NCBI RefSeq assembly: GCF_947581915.1
Contig: NZ_CANPWG010000021.1
Location: forward strand, 124,001 to 188,000
From: Candidatus Palauibacter scopulicola
Lineage (GTDB): Bacteria > Gemmatimonadota > Gemmatimonadetes > Palauibacterales > Palauibacteraceae
Direction of reading: 5' to 3'
Length of the DNA: 64,000 nucleotides
Positions within the stretch are counted from its first letter, which is position 1. Every line of letters starts with the position of its first letter. Below the pieces are notes generated by a model. It had not been told where the DNA came from and did not search any database. It saw only the letters and a list, made by a program, of their open reading frames with translations. This document shows, one piece after another, positions 15,934 through 24,394 of this stretch. The position numbers were made by a program, and so were the translations under genes.

Positions 15934-16998
15934 ATGCGCTCTCTCGGCAGGATTCCACGGCTGCGGATCCCCGCGCCCCCGGTATCGGAGCCTCGCGGCT
16001 TCGCGCTGCCGTCCGTGATGCTCACCCTGCTGCTCGTTTCGCTCATGGCGGCCGGCGGCTTCTTCATCACCTGGATCGACGGACAGTCCGCCCGCGCCTT
16101 CGCGCGCTCCACGGAGGCCTTCTACGTGGCCGAGAGCGGGCTCGCGACGGCGATCGCGCTCGCCGAGATGCCGAACCCTTCCGTGCCTCCCGTCACGCTG
16201 GGCGCGGGAACCGCGACGGTCTCCTTCGAGCGGCTCATCGAACTGCGGCCCGGAGAGGCCGTGTACCGCGCCCAATCCCTGGGACGGGTCGTCCACGGCG
16301 GCGCGACCTTCGAGCGGTCGGTGGGGCAGCTTCTCTGGGTGGCCGGCCCGCCGCGGGTTCCCGGCGCGCTCGTCCTCGTGGGGAGCGCGGGCGGCACCCC
16401 CCCGAAGGGGACGATCACGGGCCTGGGCACATCCGGGGGCGCTTGTCCGCAACAGCCCTCGCCGGTCGCGGGCGTCGCGTACTGGGGCGGACCGGCGCCG
16501 GCGCCCGATTCGTTGCTCACGATCTCGGGATCCCCGGCGGACCGACGGCTGCCGGCGGATGCGTCCGTCGCGGCGGAAACGGGGATCCGCTGGACGGAAC
16601 TGGTCGCTTCCTGGGGTCCGCGTCCCGACGCGGTCGTGCCGCCCGATCCGTGGCCGTCTCCCGGAGCCGATTCGTCCTATACGCGGATCTCGGGGGCGGC
16701 GGCGCTCGGCGCGGGCTCCAGCGGGCGCGGCGCCCTCGTCGTGGAGGGCAACCTGACGCTCAACGATGGGTTCGGCTGGAGGGGGCTCATCCTCGTGGGC
16801 GGCGCCCTGATCCTGAACGGCGATGTCTCGATCCAGGGGAGCGTGGCAAGCGGGCTCGCCGGTGGCGCGGGGGTGGCGGCCGATTTCGGCGGCCACCGCA
16901 TCGACCTGCGCTTCAGCGCCTGCGCCGTCGCGGCGGCCGCGGAGCGACTCACCGCGCCGGCAGCGGCCATCCCCGGCACGTGGTACGAAGTCTGGTAG
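15934..16998 (+). CDS. PilX-like type IV pilus minor component (orphan)
   Basis: 354 residues. The N-terminus has a class III-like signal: EPRGFALPSVMLTLLLVSL resembles the pre-pilin G/F-x-(x)-L-P start and hydrophobic helix of PilX-type minor pilins, followed by YVAESGLATAIALAE, a hallmark of PilX-like proteins. The C-terminal 230 residues are a Gly/Ala/Pro-rich beta region with LVVEGNLTLNDGFGWRGLILVGG, a bactofilin-like stretch also seen in these proteins. No other pilus gene is nearby. It converges with the hydrolase gene at 17019. Probable role is in a pilus or secretion pseudopilus; the exact partner system is not in the window. Confidence 0.7.
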   Translation: MRSLGRIPRLRIPAPPVSEPRGFALPSVMLTLLLVSLMAAGGFFITWIDGQSARAFARSTEAFYVAESGLATAIALAEMPNPSVPPVTLGAGTATVSFERLIELRPGEAVYRAQSLGRVVHGGATFERSVGQLLWVAGPPRVPGALVLVGSAGGTPPKGTITGLGTSGGACPQQPSPVAGVAYWGGPAPAPDSLLTISGSPADRRLPADASVAAETGIRWTELVASWGPRPDAVVPPDPWPSPGADSSYTRISGAAALGAGSSGRGALVVEGNLTLNDGFGWRGLILVGGALILNGDVSIQGSVASGLAGGAGVAADFGGHRIDLRFSACAVAAAAERLTAPAAAIPGTWYEVW

Positions 16999-17018
16999 CC
17001 CTGGCAGGCCGTGGCCGG

Positions 17019-17816
17019 TCAGAGGTGCTCGGCGACGAGGTCCGGGAGTCCATCGGGATTGTCGACGTGCAGCCAGTGGCCACCGGTGAGTTCGTGGAAA
17101 TGTACGCGGCCGTTCAGCATCGCCGCTCGAAGCCGCCCGCGATCATCCGCCGAGAGGATGTCCGACTGGGCGGCTCGCACGACGTGGACTTCCGACGGGG
17201 GGACGGGCGTCTCGATGACGTCCCAGAGGTCGCGCCTGAAGTAGTCGGCAAGCAGTTCTTCGGCGGCATCGGGGTCGAGGCGCCACCGATAGCGGGCGTC
17301 GACGAAGACGAGGTTGGTCGCCAGCCAGTGCGCGACGGGCGAGGCGAACCCCTCGGCCTCCACCACGGATACGGCGTCACGCCGCTCCGCGAAGGGCCCC
17401 GGGTGCCGGCGAATCACATCCAGCAGTCGGGCGGCGCCTCCGCCGGGCGAGCGGCGGGAGGGCGTCGCGTCGATCATCCACGTCTGGCTCGGCGTCGCGG
17501 CCGCCGCCACCATCAGCGCCACCTTGCCGCCGAAGGAGTGCCCGAGGGTCGCGTCCACGGGCCGCTCGAGCGACTCCGAGAGTTCGAGCACGTCGTGCAC
17601 GCACGCGGCAAGGGTGTGCGGCGGCTCGAAGCGGGGCGAGTGCCCGTGCAGCCGCAGGTCCACGAGCACGGCTCCCCATTCGGGACGCCGGGCGACGAGC
17701 CGGCGGGCGAATGAAGCCCAGTTGCGGCCGGTGCCGTAAATGCCGTGCAGCACGTAGAGCCAGCGCCGGGAACCCGCCTCGGAGACGGTGTACTGATGCA
17801 GGAATGGTCGAGACAC
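17019..17816 (-). CDS. Alpha/beta-hydrolase
   Basis: 265 residues from GTG 17816. Alpha/beta-hydrolase features are clear: LYVLHGIYGTGRNW with the oxyanion-hole HG, VDLRLHGHSPRF, the nucleophile elbow GHSFGG (Ser), and the C-terminal His in LTGGHWLHVDNPDGL. It resembles the YbfF/BioH-type small esterases. The substrate is unknown. The start lies only 20 bases from the start of the oppositely oriented YheT-like hydrolase, so the two control regions must overlap. The GTG has no good Shine-Dalgarno, so the exact start is uncertain. Confidence 0.82.
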   Translation of the reverse strand: MSRPFLHQYTVSEAGSRRWLYVLHGIYGTGRNWASFARRLVARRPEWGAVLVDLRLHGHSPRFEPPHTLAACVHDVLELSESLERPVDATLGHSFGGKVALMVAAAATPSQTWMIDATPSRRSPGGGAARLLDVIRRHPGPFAERRDAVSVVEAEGFASPVAHWLATNLVFVDARYRWRLDPDAAEELLADYFRRDLWDVIETPVPPSEVHVVRAAQSDILSADDRGRLRAAMLNGRVHFHELTGGHWLHVDNPDGLPDLVAEHL

Positions 17817-17836
17817 GGAACGAAAGGTAATGGATC

Positions 17837-18871
17837 TTGAATGATCTGTCGGCGTTCGAGCCGGCACCGGGCCTCCGGAATCCTCACGCACAGACCATCG
17901 TGGGACGGATCGTGCGCCGCCGCTTCGAGCCGCGGTACGACCGGGTTCGGCTCGACACGGACGACGGCGATTTCGTCGATCTCGATGTGTGGAGGGGACT
18001 GGAAGCGCCCTCGGGTCTGTGCCTCCTTCTCCACGGACTCGAGGGGAGCGCGCACTCGGGCTACATGGTGACGACAAGCGAGGCGCTGGCGGCCGCCGGC
18101 ATCCAGGCGGTGGCGCTCAACTTCCGTTCGTGCAGCGGGGAGCCGAACCGTCTGCCGGGTGCCTACCACTCGGGTCGGACGGACGACATCGAGCGTGCGC
18201 TGGACTGGATGGCGGCGCGCTTCCCGGGTCTCCCGCGGGCCGCCGTCGGGTTCTCGCTGGGCGGGAACGCGCTCCTCAACCTGCTCGGAAGGGAGGGCGG
18301 CGGCCGGAGCCTCGTCGCCGCGGCCGCCGTATCGGTCCCCTACGACCTCGAATCCAGCGCCGACGCCCTGCAGCGCGGGATGGGACGCGTCTACGGCCGG
18401 CGTTTCCTTCGCAGCCTGCGGGAGAAGGCCCGTGAAAAGGCCCTGAGGTTCCCGGACGTCGTGGCCCCCGGGGCGGCGAGGGCGCGCACGCTTCGCGAGT
18501 TCGATGACCGGCTCACGGCGCCGATTCACGGCTTTCGCGACGCCGCCGACTACTACGCGCGCTGCAGCGCGAAGCGTTTCGTGGACCCCGTGGACCTTCC
18601 CATGCTGCTTATCCACGCGCGGGACGACCCGCTCGCCCCGGGGAGTTCGGTGCCCGTCGAGACGATCCGGCGGCGCCCGAATCTGTCCCTCGCACTGACC
18701 GAACGCGGCGGGCATCTCGGGTTCGTGGGCCGGGGGCGCGGCATGGGACGGGCCGGCGCGCGGGCCGGCGCGCGAACCGGCTGGCTCGAAGAGACCGTTA
18801 CCCGCTACATCTCGCGGGCGATGCATCGGACACCGCACCGGACAACGCATCCCGATTCCGGCGTGTTTTAA
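17837..18871 (+). CDS. YheT-family alpha/beta-hydrolase
   Basis: 344 residues from TTG 17837; no ATG or GTG fits near the conserved N-terminus. APGLRNPHAQTIVGRIVRR is the typical N-terminal YheT/EMB8 pattern. It is followed by LLLHGLEGSAHSGY, the family core NFRSCSGEPNR, the nucleophile GFSLGGN, an Asp in LLIHARDDPL and His in ERGGHLGF. YheT-like enzymes are predicted esterases or thioesterases of unknown substrate. The C-terminal tail carries a small tandem repeat (RAGARAGARTG) and ends with an unusual basic stretch, HRTPHRTTH. Confidence 0.82.
   Translation: MNDLSAFEPAPGLRNPHAQTIVGRIVRRRFEPRYDRVRLDTDDGDFVDLDVWRGLEAPSGLCLLLHGLEGSAHSGYMVTTSEALAAAGIQAVALNFRSCSGEPNRLPGAYHSGRTDDIERALDWMAARFPGLPRAAVGFSLGGNALLNLLGREGGGRSLVAAAAVSVPYDLESSADALQRGMGRVYGRRFLRSLREKAREKALRFPDVVAPGAARARTLREFDDRLTAPIHGFRDAADYYARCSAKRFVDPVDLPMLLIHARDDPLAPGSSVPVETIRRRPNLSLALTERGGHLGFVGRGRGMGRAGARAGARTGWLEETVTRYISRAMHRTPHRTTHPDSGVF
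18749..18772 (+). repeat. 12-bp tandem repeat inside the YheT-like gene
   Basis: The unit cgggccggcgcg occurs twice in tandem and adds an RAGA-type repeat to the C-terminal part of the protein without breaking the frame. It looks like ordinary replication slippage in GC-rich DNA. Confidence 0.8.
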
Positions 18872-18919
18872 GTGGTTTGTACGACTATTGTCCGCAGCCT
18901 TCAGGATGGGAGTCATTTC

Positions 18920-21304
18920 ATGCGCGGATTTTCACGAGTCGCGGCCCTGGCGGCCGCCTTCGCCTGCCTGGCCACGCCAGTCGCCGGACAGGGCTTCGGA
19001 CGGAGCCCGGCCGTTGCGGTCTCGTCCGGCCAGGTCCTTATCGCCGAGAGCGGCGGCCCGACGTCCACGGGAGCCGTCTACGTCTACGAGCGGGGGCCGG
19101 ATGGATGGGCCGTCTCCGCGGAACTTGCGCCCTACGGGGCGGAGGAGGGCGGCCGGTTCGGGACTTCGCTCGCCGTCGATGGGGACCGCATGCTCGTCGG
19201 TTCGCCCGCCGCGGCCCACGTGTTCGAGCGGAGCGACGGCGTATGGGAGGAAGTCGCGACGCTGAGGCCGACCGATCTGCCGGAGGGTTTCCTCTTCGGC
19301 ACCAGCGGGGCCGTCGCGGGCGACATCGCGCTGGTGTCGGCGCCGGGTCGGGCGCCCCGGCAGGGGGCTCCTGCCGCCGGCCGCGTCTACTTCTTCGAGT
19401 GGGACGGCTCCGCCTGGAATGAAGCCGGGTCGGTCGAATCTCCCGAGGCGGCCGCTGGAGACGGGTTCGGCGCCGCGATGCTCACGGATGGCCGGGTGGC
19501 GGCGATCGGCGCTCCGGGGACCGCCGACGGCGCCGGGGCCGTGTTCTTCTTCACGCGGGCCGAGGACGGAACCTGGACGGCGGCGCCGGAACCGCTCACG
19601 GCCGCGGAAGCGGGCCAGAACGCGGCCTTCGGAAGCGTCCTGTACGGCGAGGACACCGAGGACGGATTCCGGCTCGTGGTTGGAGCACCCGGCGCGGGCG
19701 GCGTAGGCATCGCCTACACGTTCACGCCCGATGGCGATGCCTGGAGGCCCGAAGGCCGGTTCTATCCGCCGGTCGTCGCCGGGGGCCGATCCTTCGGCCG
19801 GACCTTCGCCGAAGCCTTCGCGGCCGTGGACGGAGAGATCTGGATCGGCGGGTCCGGCTCCGGCGCGGGCCGCGAGGGGCGGGTGCTTCGCTACTCGACC
19901 GACCCCGAAGGCGGGGTCGAGTTGGCCGGCGCCCTCTCCGCCTCGAACCGGGCCGCGGGCGATGGCTTCGGCGGCGGGGTCGCCGTGCAGGGTGACGTCG
20001 CGGTGGTCGCCGCGAGCCGCAAGGACTACGGGATGGGGACCGCCTACGTCTTCGAGCGGCGGGGCGACGAGTGGGTCGAAACCGCCGAGGTGTGGAGCGA
20101 CGCGAAGAACTACGCCGCGATCAACGGCCACGAAGTGGGCTGCGAGGAGGGCGTCTCGGCCGACTTCGACTGCAGCGAAGTGAACATCCTCTCCTTCATG
20201 CCCGTGCAGTCGCTCGGGGCGAACCGCGGCGTCCGCGTCAACGACGTGTGGGGCTGGACCGATCCCCAGACCGGACGCGAATACGCCCTCGTCGGGCTTA
20301 CCGACCAGGCTTCCTTCGTCGACATCACCGACTCGCAGAACCCGCGCTACGTCGGGCGTCTCCCCATGACGGAGGGCGCGCGGGGCAGCGTGTGGCGCGA
20401 CATCAAGGTCTTCAGGGACCACGCCTTCATCGTTTCCGATGGGGCGGGCGACCACGGGATGCAGGTGTTCGACCTCACCCGTCTCCGCGATGTCGGGAGC
20501 GAGCCGGTCACCTTCGAGGCGGACGCCCACTACGATGGGATCGCGAGCGCGCATAACATCGTGATCAACGAGGCGACGGGCTTCGCCTACAGCGTGGGAT
20601 CGAGCGGAGGGGGCGAGACGTGCGGCGGCGGCCTCCACATGATCGACATCAACGAGCCCACCGAGCCGAGTTTCGTCGGCTGCTTCGGGCACGAGGGCAC
20701 CGGGCGCCGCGGCACCGGGTACTCGCACGACGCGCTCTGCCTGATCTACGACGGCCCGGACCGCGAGCACGCCGGCAAGGAGATCTGCTTCGGCTCCAAC
20801 GAGACCGACGTCTCGATCGCGGACGTCACCGACAAGGAGAACCCGATCCCGCTGTCGACCGCCACCTACGCCAACGTCGCCTACGCGCACCAGGGCTGGG
20901 TGACGGAGGATCACCGCTATTTCTATCTGGGCGACGAACTCGATGAACTCAGGACGCAGTTCTCGGGGACGCGCACAATGATCTTCGACATCACCGATCT
21001 CGACGACCCCGTCCTCGTCAAGGAGCACTTCGGCGAGTCCACGGCGAGCGACCACAACATGTACGTGCTCGACAACCTGCTCTACCAGTCGAACTACAAC
21101 AGCGGGCTGCGGATCCTCGACGTGAGCGACGCCGAGAATCCGACCGAGGTCGGCTTCCTCGACACCGTGCCGTACGCCGAGGGGCCGTCGATGGGCGGCT
21201 CGTGGAGCAACTATCCGTACTTCGCGAGCGGGACGATCATCGTGACGAGCGGGAGCGAGGGCCTGTTCATGGTGAAGTACCAGAAGCCGGAACTCGTGCC
21301 GTAA
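18920..21304 (+). CDS. Choice-of-anchor B family secreted protein (FG-GAP half plus LVIVD half)
   Basis: 794 residues from ATG 18920, with GGGAG at 18908-18912. The signal peptide ends near VAGQ. Residues about 25-400 are FG-GAP-like blades (VLIAESGG, MLVGSPAAA, VAAIGAPG, LVVGAPGAG, IWIGGSGSG). Residues about 410-794 match the choice-of-anchor B/LVIVD beta-propeller: DVWGWTDPQTGREYALVG, YDGIASAHNIVINEATG, SSGGGETCGGGLHMID, YSHDALC, GKEICFGSNETDVSIADV, YAHQGWVTEDHRYFYLGDE and SDHNMYVLDNLLYQSNY. The conserved His/Cys pattern suggests a metal site, but no activity is known. There is no PEP-CTERM or T9SS tail; it simply ends in PELVP. First gene of a five-gene run, with its stop overlapping the next start. 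A paralogue lies at 24395. Confidence 0.88.
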   Translation: MRGFSRVAALAAAFACLATPVAGQGFGRSPAVAVSSGQVLIAESGGPTSTGAVYVYERGPDGWAVSAELAPYGAEEGGRFGTSLAVDGDRMLVGSPAAAHVFERSDGVWEEVATLRPTDLPEGFLFGTSGAVAGDIALVSAPGRAPRQGAPAAGRVYFFEWDGSAWNEAGSVESPEAAAGDGFGAAMLTDGRVAAIGAPGTADGAGAVFFFTRAEDGTWTAAPEPLTAAEAGQNAAFGSVLYGEDTEDGFRLVVGAPGAGGVGIAYTFTPDGDAWRPEGRFYPPVVAGGRSFGRTFAEAFAAVDGEIWIGGSGSGAGREGRVLRYSTDPEGGVELAGALSASNRAAGDGFGGGVAVQGDVAVVAASRKDYGMGTAYVFERRGDEWVETAEVWSDAKNYAAINGHEVGCEEGVSADFDCSEVNILSFMPVQSLGANRGVRVNDVWGWTDPQTGREYALVGLTDQASFVDITDSQNPRYVGRLPMTEGARGSVWRDIKVFRDHAFIVSDGAGDHGMQVFDLTRLRDVGSEPVTFEADAHYDGIASAHNIVINEATGFAYSVGSSGGGETCGGGLHMIDINEPTEPSFVGCFGHEGTGRRGTGYSHDALCLIYDGPDREHAGKEICFGSNETDVSIADVTDKENPIPLSTATYANVAYAHQGWVTEDHRYFYLGDELDELRTQFSGTRTMIFDITDLDDPVLVKEHFGESTASDHNMYVLDNLLYQSNYNSGLRILDVSDAENPTEVGFLDTVPYAEGPSMGGSWSNYPYFASGTIIVTSGSEGLFMVKYQKPELVP

Positions 21305-22437
21305 TGAGGAGAATCGCAGCGCGGCTTTGGCCAGGGGCTGCCCGAACCGCGCGGGCGGGCCTCCTCGCCCTGGGGGTGGCCGGATTGGTAGCGGTTCGGG
21401 CCGCCGCGGCGGGGGACGTGCCCGCCGCCTCCGCGGAAGGTCCGTTCCTCTACGTGGCGAACCAGGAGGCGGCGGCCGTGACCGTCATCGACCTGGAGAC
21501 CCACGAGGTCGTGGAGGTCATCGACTTGGAGGCCATGGGGTACGGGGCGAACGCGAAGCCGCACCACGTCGCGGTCGAGCCGGACGGGTCGTTCTGGTAC
21601 GTGTCGCTCATCGCGGCCGACCGGGTGCTCAAGTTCGACCGCGACAACGAACTCGTCGCTTCCGTCGAGTTCGAGCGTCCCGGCCTCCTCGCGCTCCACC
21701 CCTCGGAGCCCTGGCTGTTCGTCGGGCGGTCGATGGCGGCGGTGAACCCGCCCCAGCGCATCGGCCGCATTGACCGCATCTCGATGGAGGTCGAGGAGTA
21801 CGATGTCTTCATCCCGCGTCCGCACGCCCTGCTGGCGAGTCCCGACGGCGGGTGGGTCTACGCGGGAAGCCTGGGCGAGAACTCCGTCGTCACGGTCGAA
21901 GCGGAGAGCGGCGAGGCCGAGTTGCTCAGGCTGCCCGGCTCCGGGACGATGCCTCACGTTCTCGTCCAGTACGCGATCTCGCCGGACGGCGGGACGCTCG
22001 TTGCGACGGCGGAGATGACGGCCAAGCTCCTCGTGTTCGACGTCACGCAGCCGGTGGCGCCGAAGCTGGTGGGAGAGCTGGACGTGGGGGCGCGGCCGTG
22101 GCACCCGAGCTGGTCGGCGGACGGACGCTGGATCTGGTTCGGCAACCTGGGCGCGAACGAGGTCACACTCGTCGACACCTCCGACTGGTCCGTGGCCGCC
22201 GTGATCCGGGGCGAAGGCCTCGCCGAACCGCACGGCAGCGTGCTATCGCCGGACGGCTCCCGACTCTACGTGGCGAACCGGAACGAGACCGGCTCATACA
22301 CGTCGTCGGATCGGATGGGATACGACGCGCCCGGCGGCACGGTCGTCGTCATCGACACCGCGACCCGCGAGATCATCGACGTCATCGAGACCCCGCCCTA
22401 CGCGTCGGGCATCGGTCTCGCGTCCAGCCCGCGCTGA
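21304..22437 (+). CDS. Secreted YncE-like beta-propeller protein
   Basis: 377 residues. The ATG shares a base with the preceding stop (TAATG), so translation is coupled. A signal peptide (LLALGVAGLVAVRAAAAG) is followed by a seven-bladed YVTN/YncE-like propeller: FLYVANQEAAAVTVIDLET, HHVAVEPDGSFWYVSLI, HALLASPDGGWVYAG, AISPDGGTLVATAE, WSADGRWIWFGNLG, VLSPDGSRLYVANRNETG and GTVVVIDTATREIIDVI. Proteins of this kind act as extracytoplasmic scaffolds or binding proteins, and some bind copper or heme-associated partners. No catalytic motif is seen. Confidence 0.87.
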   Translation: MRRIAARLWPGAARTARAGLLALGVAGLVAVRAAAAGDVPAASAEGPFLYVANQEAAAVTVIDLETHEVVEVIDLEAMGYGANAKPHHVAVEPDGSFWYVSLIAADRVLKFDRDNELVASVEFERPGLLALHPSEPWLFVGRSMAAVNPPQRIGRIDRISMEVEEYDVFIPRPHALLASPDGGWVYAGSLGENSVVTVEAESGEAELLRLPGSGTMPHVLVQYAISPDGGTLVATAEMTAKLLVFDVTQPVAPKLVGELDVGARPWHPSWSADGRWIWFGNLGANEVTLVDTSDWSVAAVIRGEGLAEPHGSVLSPDGSRLYVANRNETGSYTSSDRMGYDAPGGTVVVIDTATREIIDVIETPPYASGIGLASSPR

Positions 22438-22450
22438 GGGCCCCGGCGAC

Positions 22451-24373
22451 GTGAGCCGCATGGCCGGGCCCCGCAGTCGGCGGGCCGCGCCGGGAGCGCT
22501 GACCGCGGCGCTCCTCGTGGCAGGATGCGCATCGGGCGCCGCCGGTCCGGGGGAGCTGGCGCCGGAGCGCGCGGCCGGCGGCGGACCCGGGTTCGTTCGC
22601 GCCGTCATTCCCTTTCCGGTGTTCGACGAAGCCGGGAACCCGTACGAAATCCCCTTCCTCGGCGGCTTCAACGTGCCCCGTCCGCAGTGGGTGGACATCG
22701 ACGGAGATGGCGACCTCGACCTCTTCGTGCAGGAGACGACGAACCGTCTGATGTTCTTCGAGCGCGAGGACACGCCGGACGGACGGCGCCACACCTGGCG
22801 GCCGGAGGCGTACTCGGATCTCGAGGTCGGCGAGTGGTTCCGCTTCGTGGATGTCGACGCGGACGGCGACCGCGACCTCCTCGCGGAGTCCCCCTTCAGC
22901 TACATGAAGCTCTACCGGAACACGGGCACGGCGGGCGGGGCCGTATTCGAACTCATCGCGGACACCCTCCGCGACACGCGCGGTGAGGCGATCTTCTCGG
23001 ACCGGCAGAACATCCCCAACGCGGCGGACATCGACTGCGACGGCCGCCTCGACCTCTTCATCGGCCGCCTCGTGGGGACGGTCACGCGCTACGAGGCGAC
23101 GGGCGCGTTCGGCGCGAACGCCTCGCCCTTCCGGCACATCACGGACCGTTTCGAGGACATCGAGATCGTCGCCGACCCGGCGGCCGCCGGGGGCGTGCCG
23201 CCCTTCGGCGGCCCGGACGCGGGCGGGCCCCTCCCCACCCTGCACGGGGCGAACACGATGGCGCTGGCCGACTACGACGCGGACGGCGACACGGACATGT
23301 TCTGGGGCGACTTCTTCGAGGCCGGACTCCTCCTGATCGAGAACGCCGGCTCGTGCGAGGCGCCGAACCTCCGGGTGGAGCCGCGTCCCTTCCCTCTCGA
23401 CGACCCGATCCGGACGAGCGGCTACAACGCTCCGACCTTCGGCGACTACGACGGCGACGGCGACCTCGACCTGCTCATCGGCGTGCTCGGCGGCGCGTAC
23501 AACGCGAACACGACGACCGCCGACAACCTCATGCTCTTCTCGCAGGAGTCGGACGGCGGCTTCGAACTGCGGACGCGCCGCTTCATCTCGCAGATCGATG
23601 TGGGCAGCGAGAGCGTGGCTTCCCTCGTGGATCTCGATGGCGACGGCGACCTCGACCTCCTGCTCGGCAACAAGATCGACCCCGGCGATCTGTCGAACTC
23701 GCGCGTCTTCCTGTTCGAGAACGAAGGGAGCGGGACGCGGCCGGTCTTCCGCCGGACGGGCGAGTTCGAACTGCCGGGCGCCTACCACAACGCGCCCGCC
23801 TTCGGCGACCTGGACGGGGACGGCGATCTCGACCTGCTGCTCGGCACCTGGCGCGACGAGATCCGCTACGCGCGCAACGAGGGGTCGGCCATGGAACCCC
23901 GCCTCGCGCTGGTGGACTCGGCGTTCGTCGAGATCACGCGCGGGAGCAACGCGACGCCCGCGCTCGGCGACCTCGACGGCGATGGAGACCTCGACCTCAT
24001 GATCGGGGAGTCCTCGGGAGCGCTGAATTACTACGTGAACATCGGCTCCGCCTCGGAACCGAGCTTCGAATTCGTGAGCGACGAATACGGGGGAATCGAC
24101 ATCGGCCGGAGGAGCTTCCCCAAACTCCTCGACCACGACGGGGACGGCGATCTCGATCTCATCGTCGGCACCGAGTCCGACGGGATCCGCTACTTCCGAA
24201 ACGATGGGACTCCCGCGGCCCCGAACTTCGTCGAGGCCGACGGCGGGTTCCCCTCCGCGGACGATCTGCCGCTATTTGCGACGCCGGAGTTCGGGGACCT
24301 GGACGGGGACGGTGACCTCGACCTCGTCGTCGGCGCCGCCGGGGGCGGCCTCTACTACTTCGAACGACGTTGA
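22451..24373 (+). CDS. VCBS/FG-GAP repeat lipoprotein
   Basis: 640 residues from GTG 22451; ATG 22460 is an equally possible start. The lipobox is LLVAGC. The mature protein is almost wholly built of VCBS/FG-GAP repeats with calcium loops: DIDGDGDLDLF, DVDADGDRDLL, DIDCDGRLDLF, DYDADGDTDMF, DYDGDGDLDLL, DLDGDGDLDLL (several), DHDGDGDLDLI and DLDGDGDLDLV. About ten loops make a full calcium-loaded beta-propeller. It lies 13 bases after the YncE-like gene and 21 before the next propeller gene. Family function is unknown; adhesion or surface binding is plausible. Confidence 0.88.
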   Translation: MSRMAGPRSRRAAPGALTAALLVAGCASGAAGPGELAPERAAGGGPGFVRAVIPFPVFDEAGNPYEIPFLGGFNVPRPQWVDIDGDGDLDLFVQETTNRLMFFEREDTPDGRRHTWRPEAYSDLEVGEWFRFVDVDADGDRDLLAESPFSYMKLYRNTGTAGGAVFELIADTLRDTRGEAIFSDRQNIPNAADIDCDGRLDLFIGRLVGTVTRYEATGAFGANASPFRHITDRFEDIEIVADPAAAGGVPPFGGPDAGGPLPTLHGANTMALADYDADGDTDMFWGDFFEAGLLLIENAGSCEAPNLRVEPRPFPLDDPIRTSGYNAPTFGDYDGDGDLDLLIGVLGGAYNANTTTADNLMLFSQESDGGFELRTRRFISQIDVGSESVASLVDLDGDGDLDLLLGNKIDPGDLSNSRVFLFENEGSGTRPVFRRTGEFELPGAYHNAPAFGDLDGDGDLDLLLGTWRDEIRYARNEGSAMEPRLALVDSAFVEITRGSNATPALGDLDGDGDLDLMIGESSGALNYYVNIGSASEPSFEFVSDEYGGIDIGRRSFPKLLDHDGDGDLDLIVGTESDGIRYFRNDGTPAAPNFVEADGGFPSADDLPLFATPEFGDLDGDGDLDLVVGAAGGGLYYFERR

Positions 24374-24394
24374 ATCGTTGAAAGGACGTAAAGG

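Noticed and set aside
18932-21055. A 707-codon minus-strand open frame opposite the first choice-of-anchor B gene.
   Set aside because: An antisense shadow: no recognisable domains, biased composition, and the plus strand has clear family motifs.
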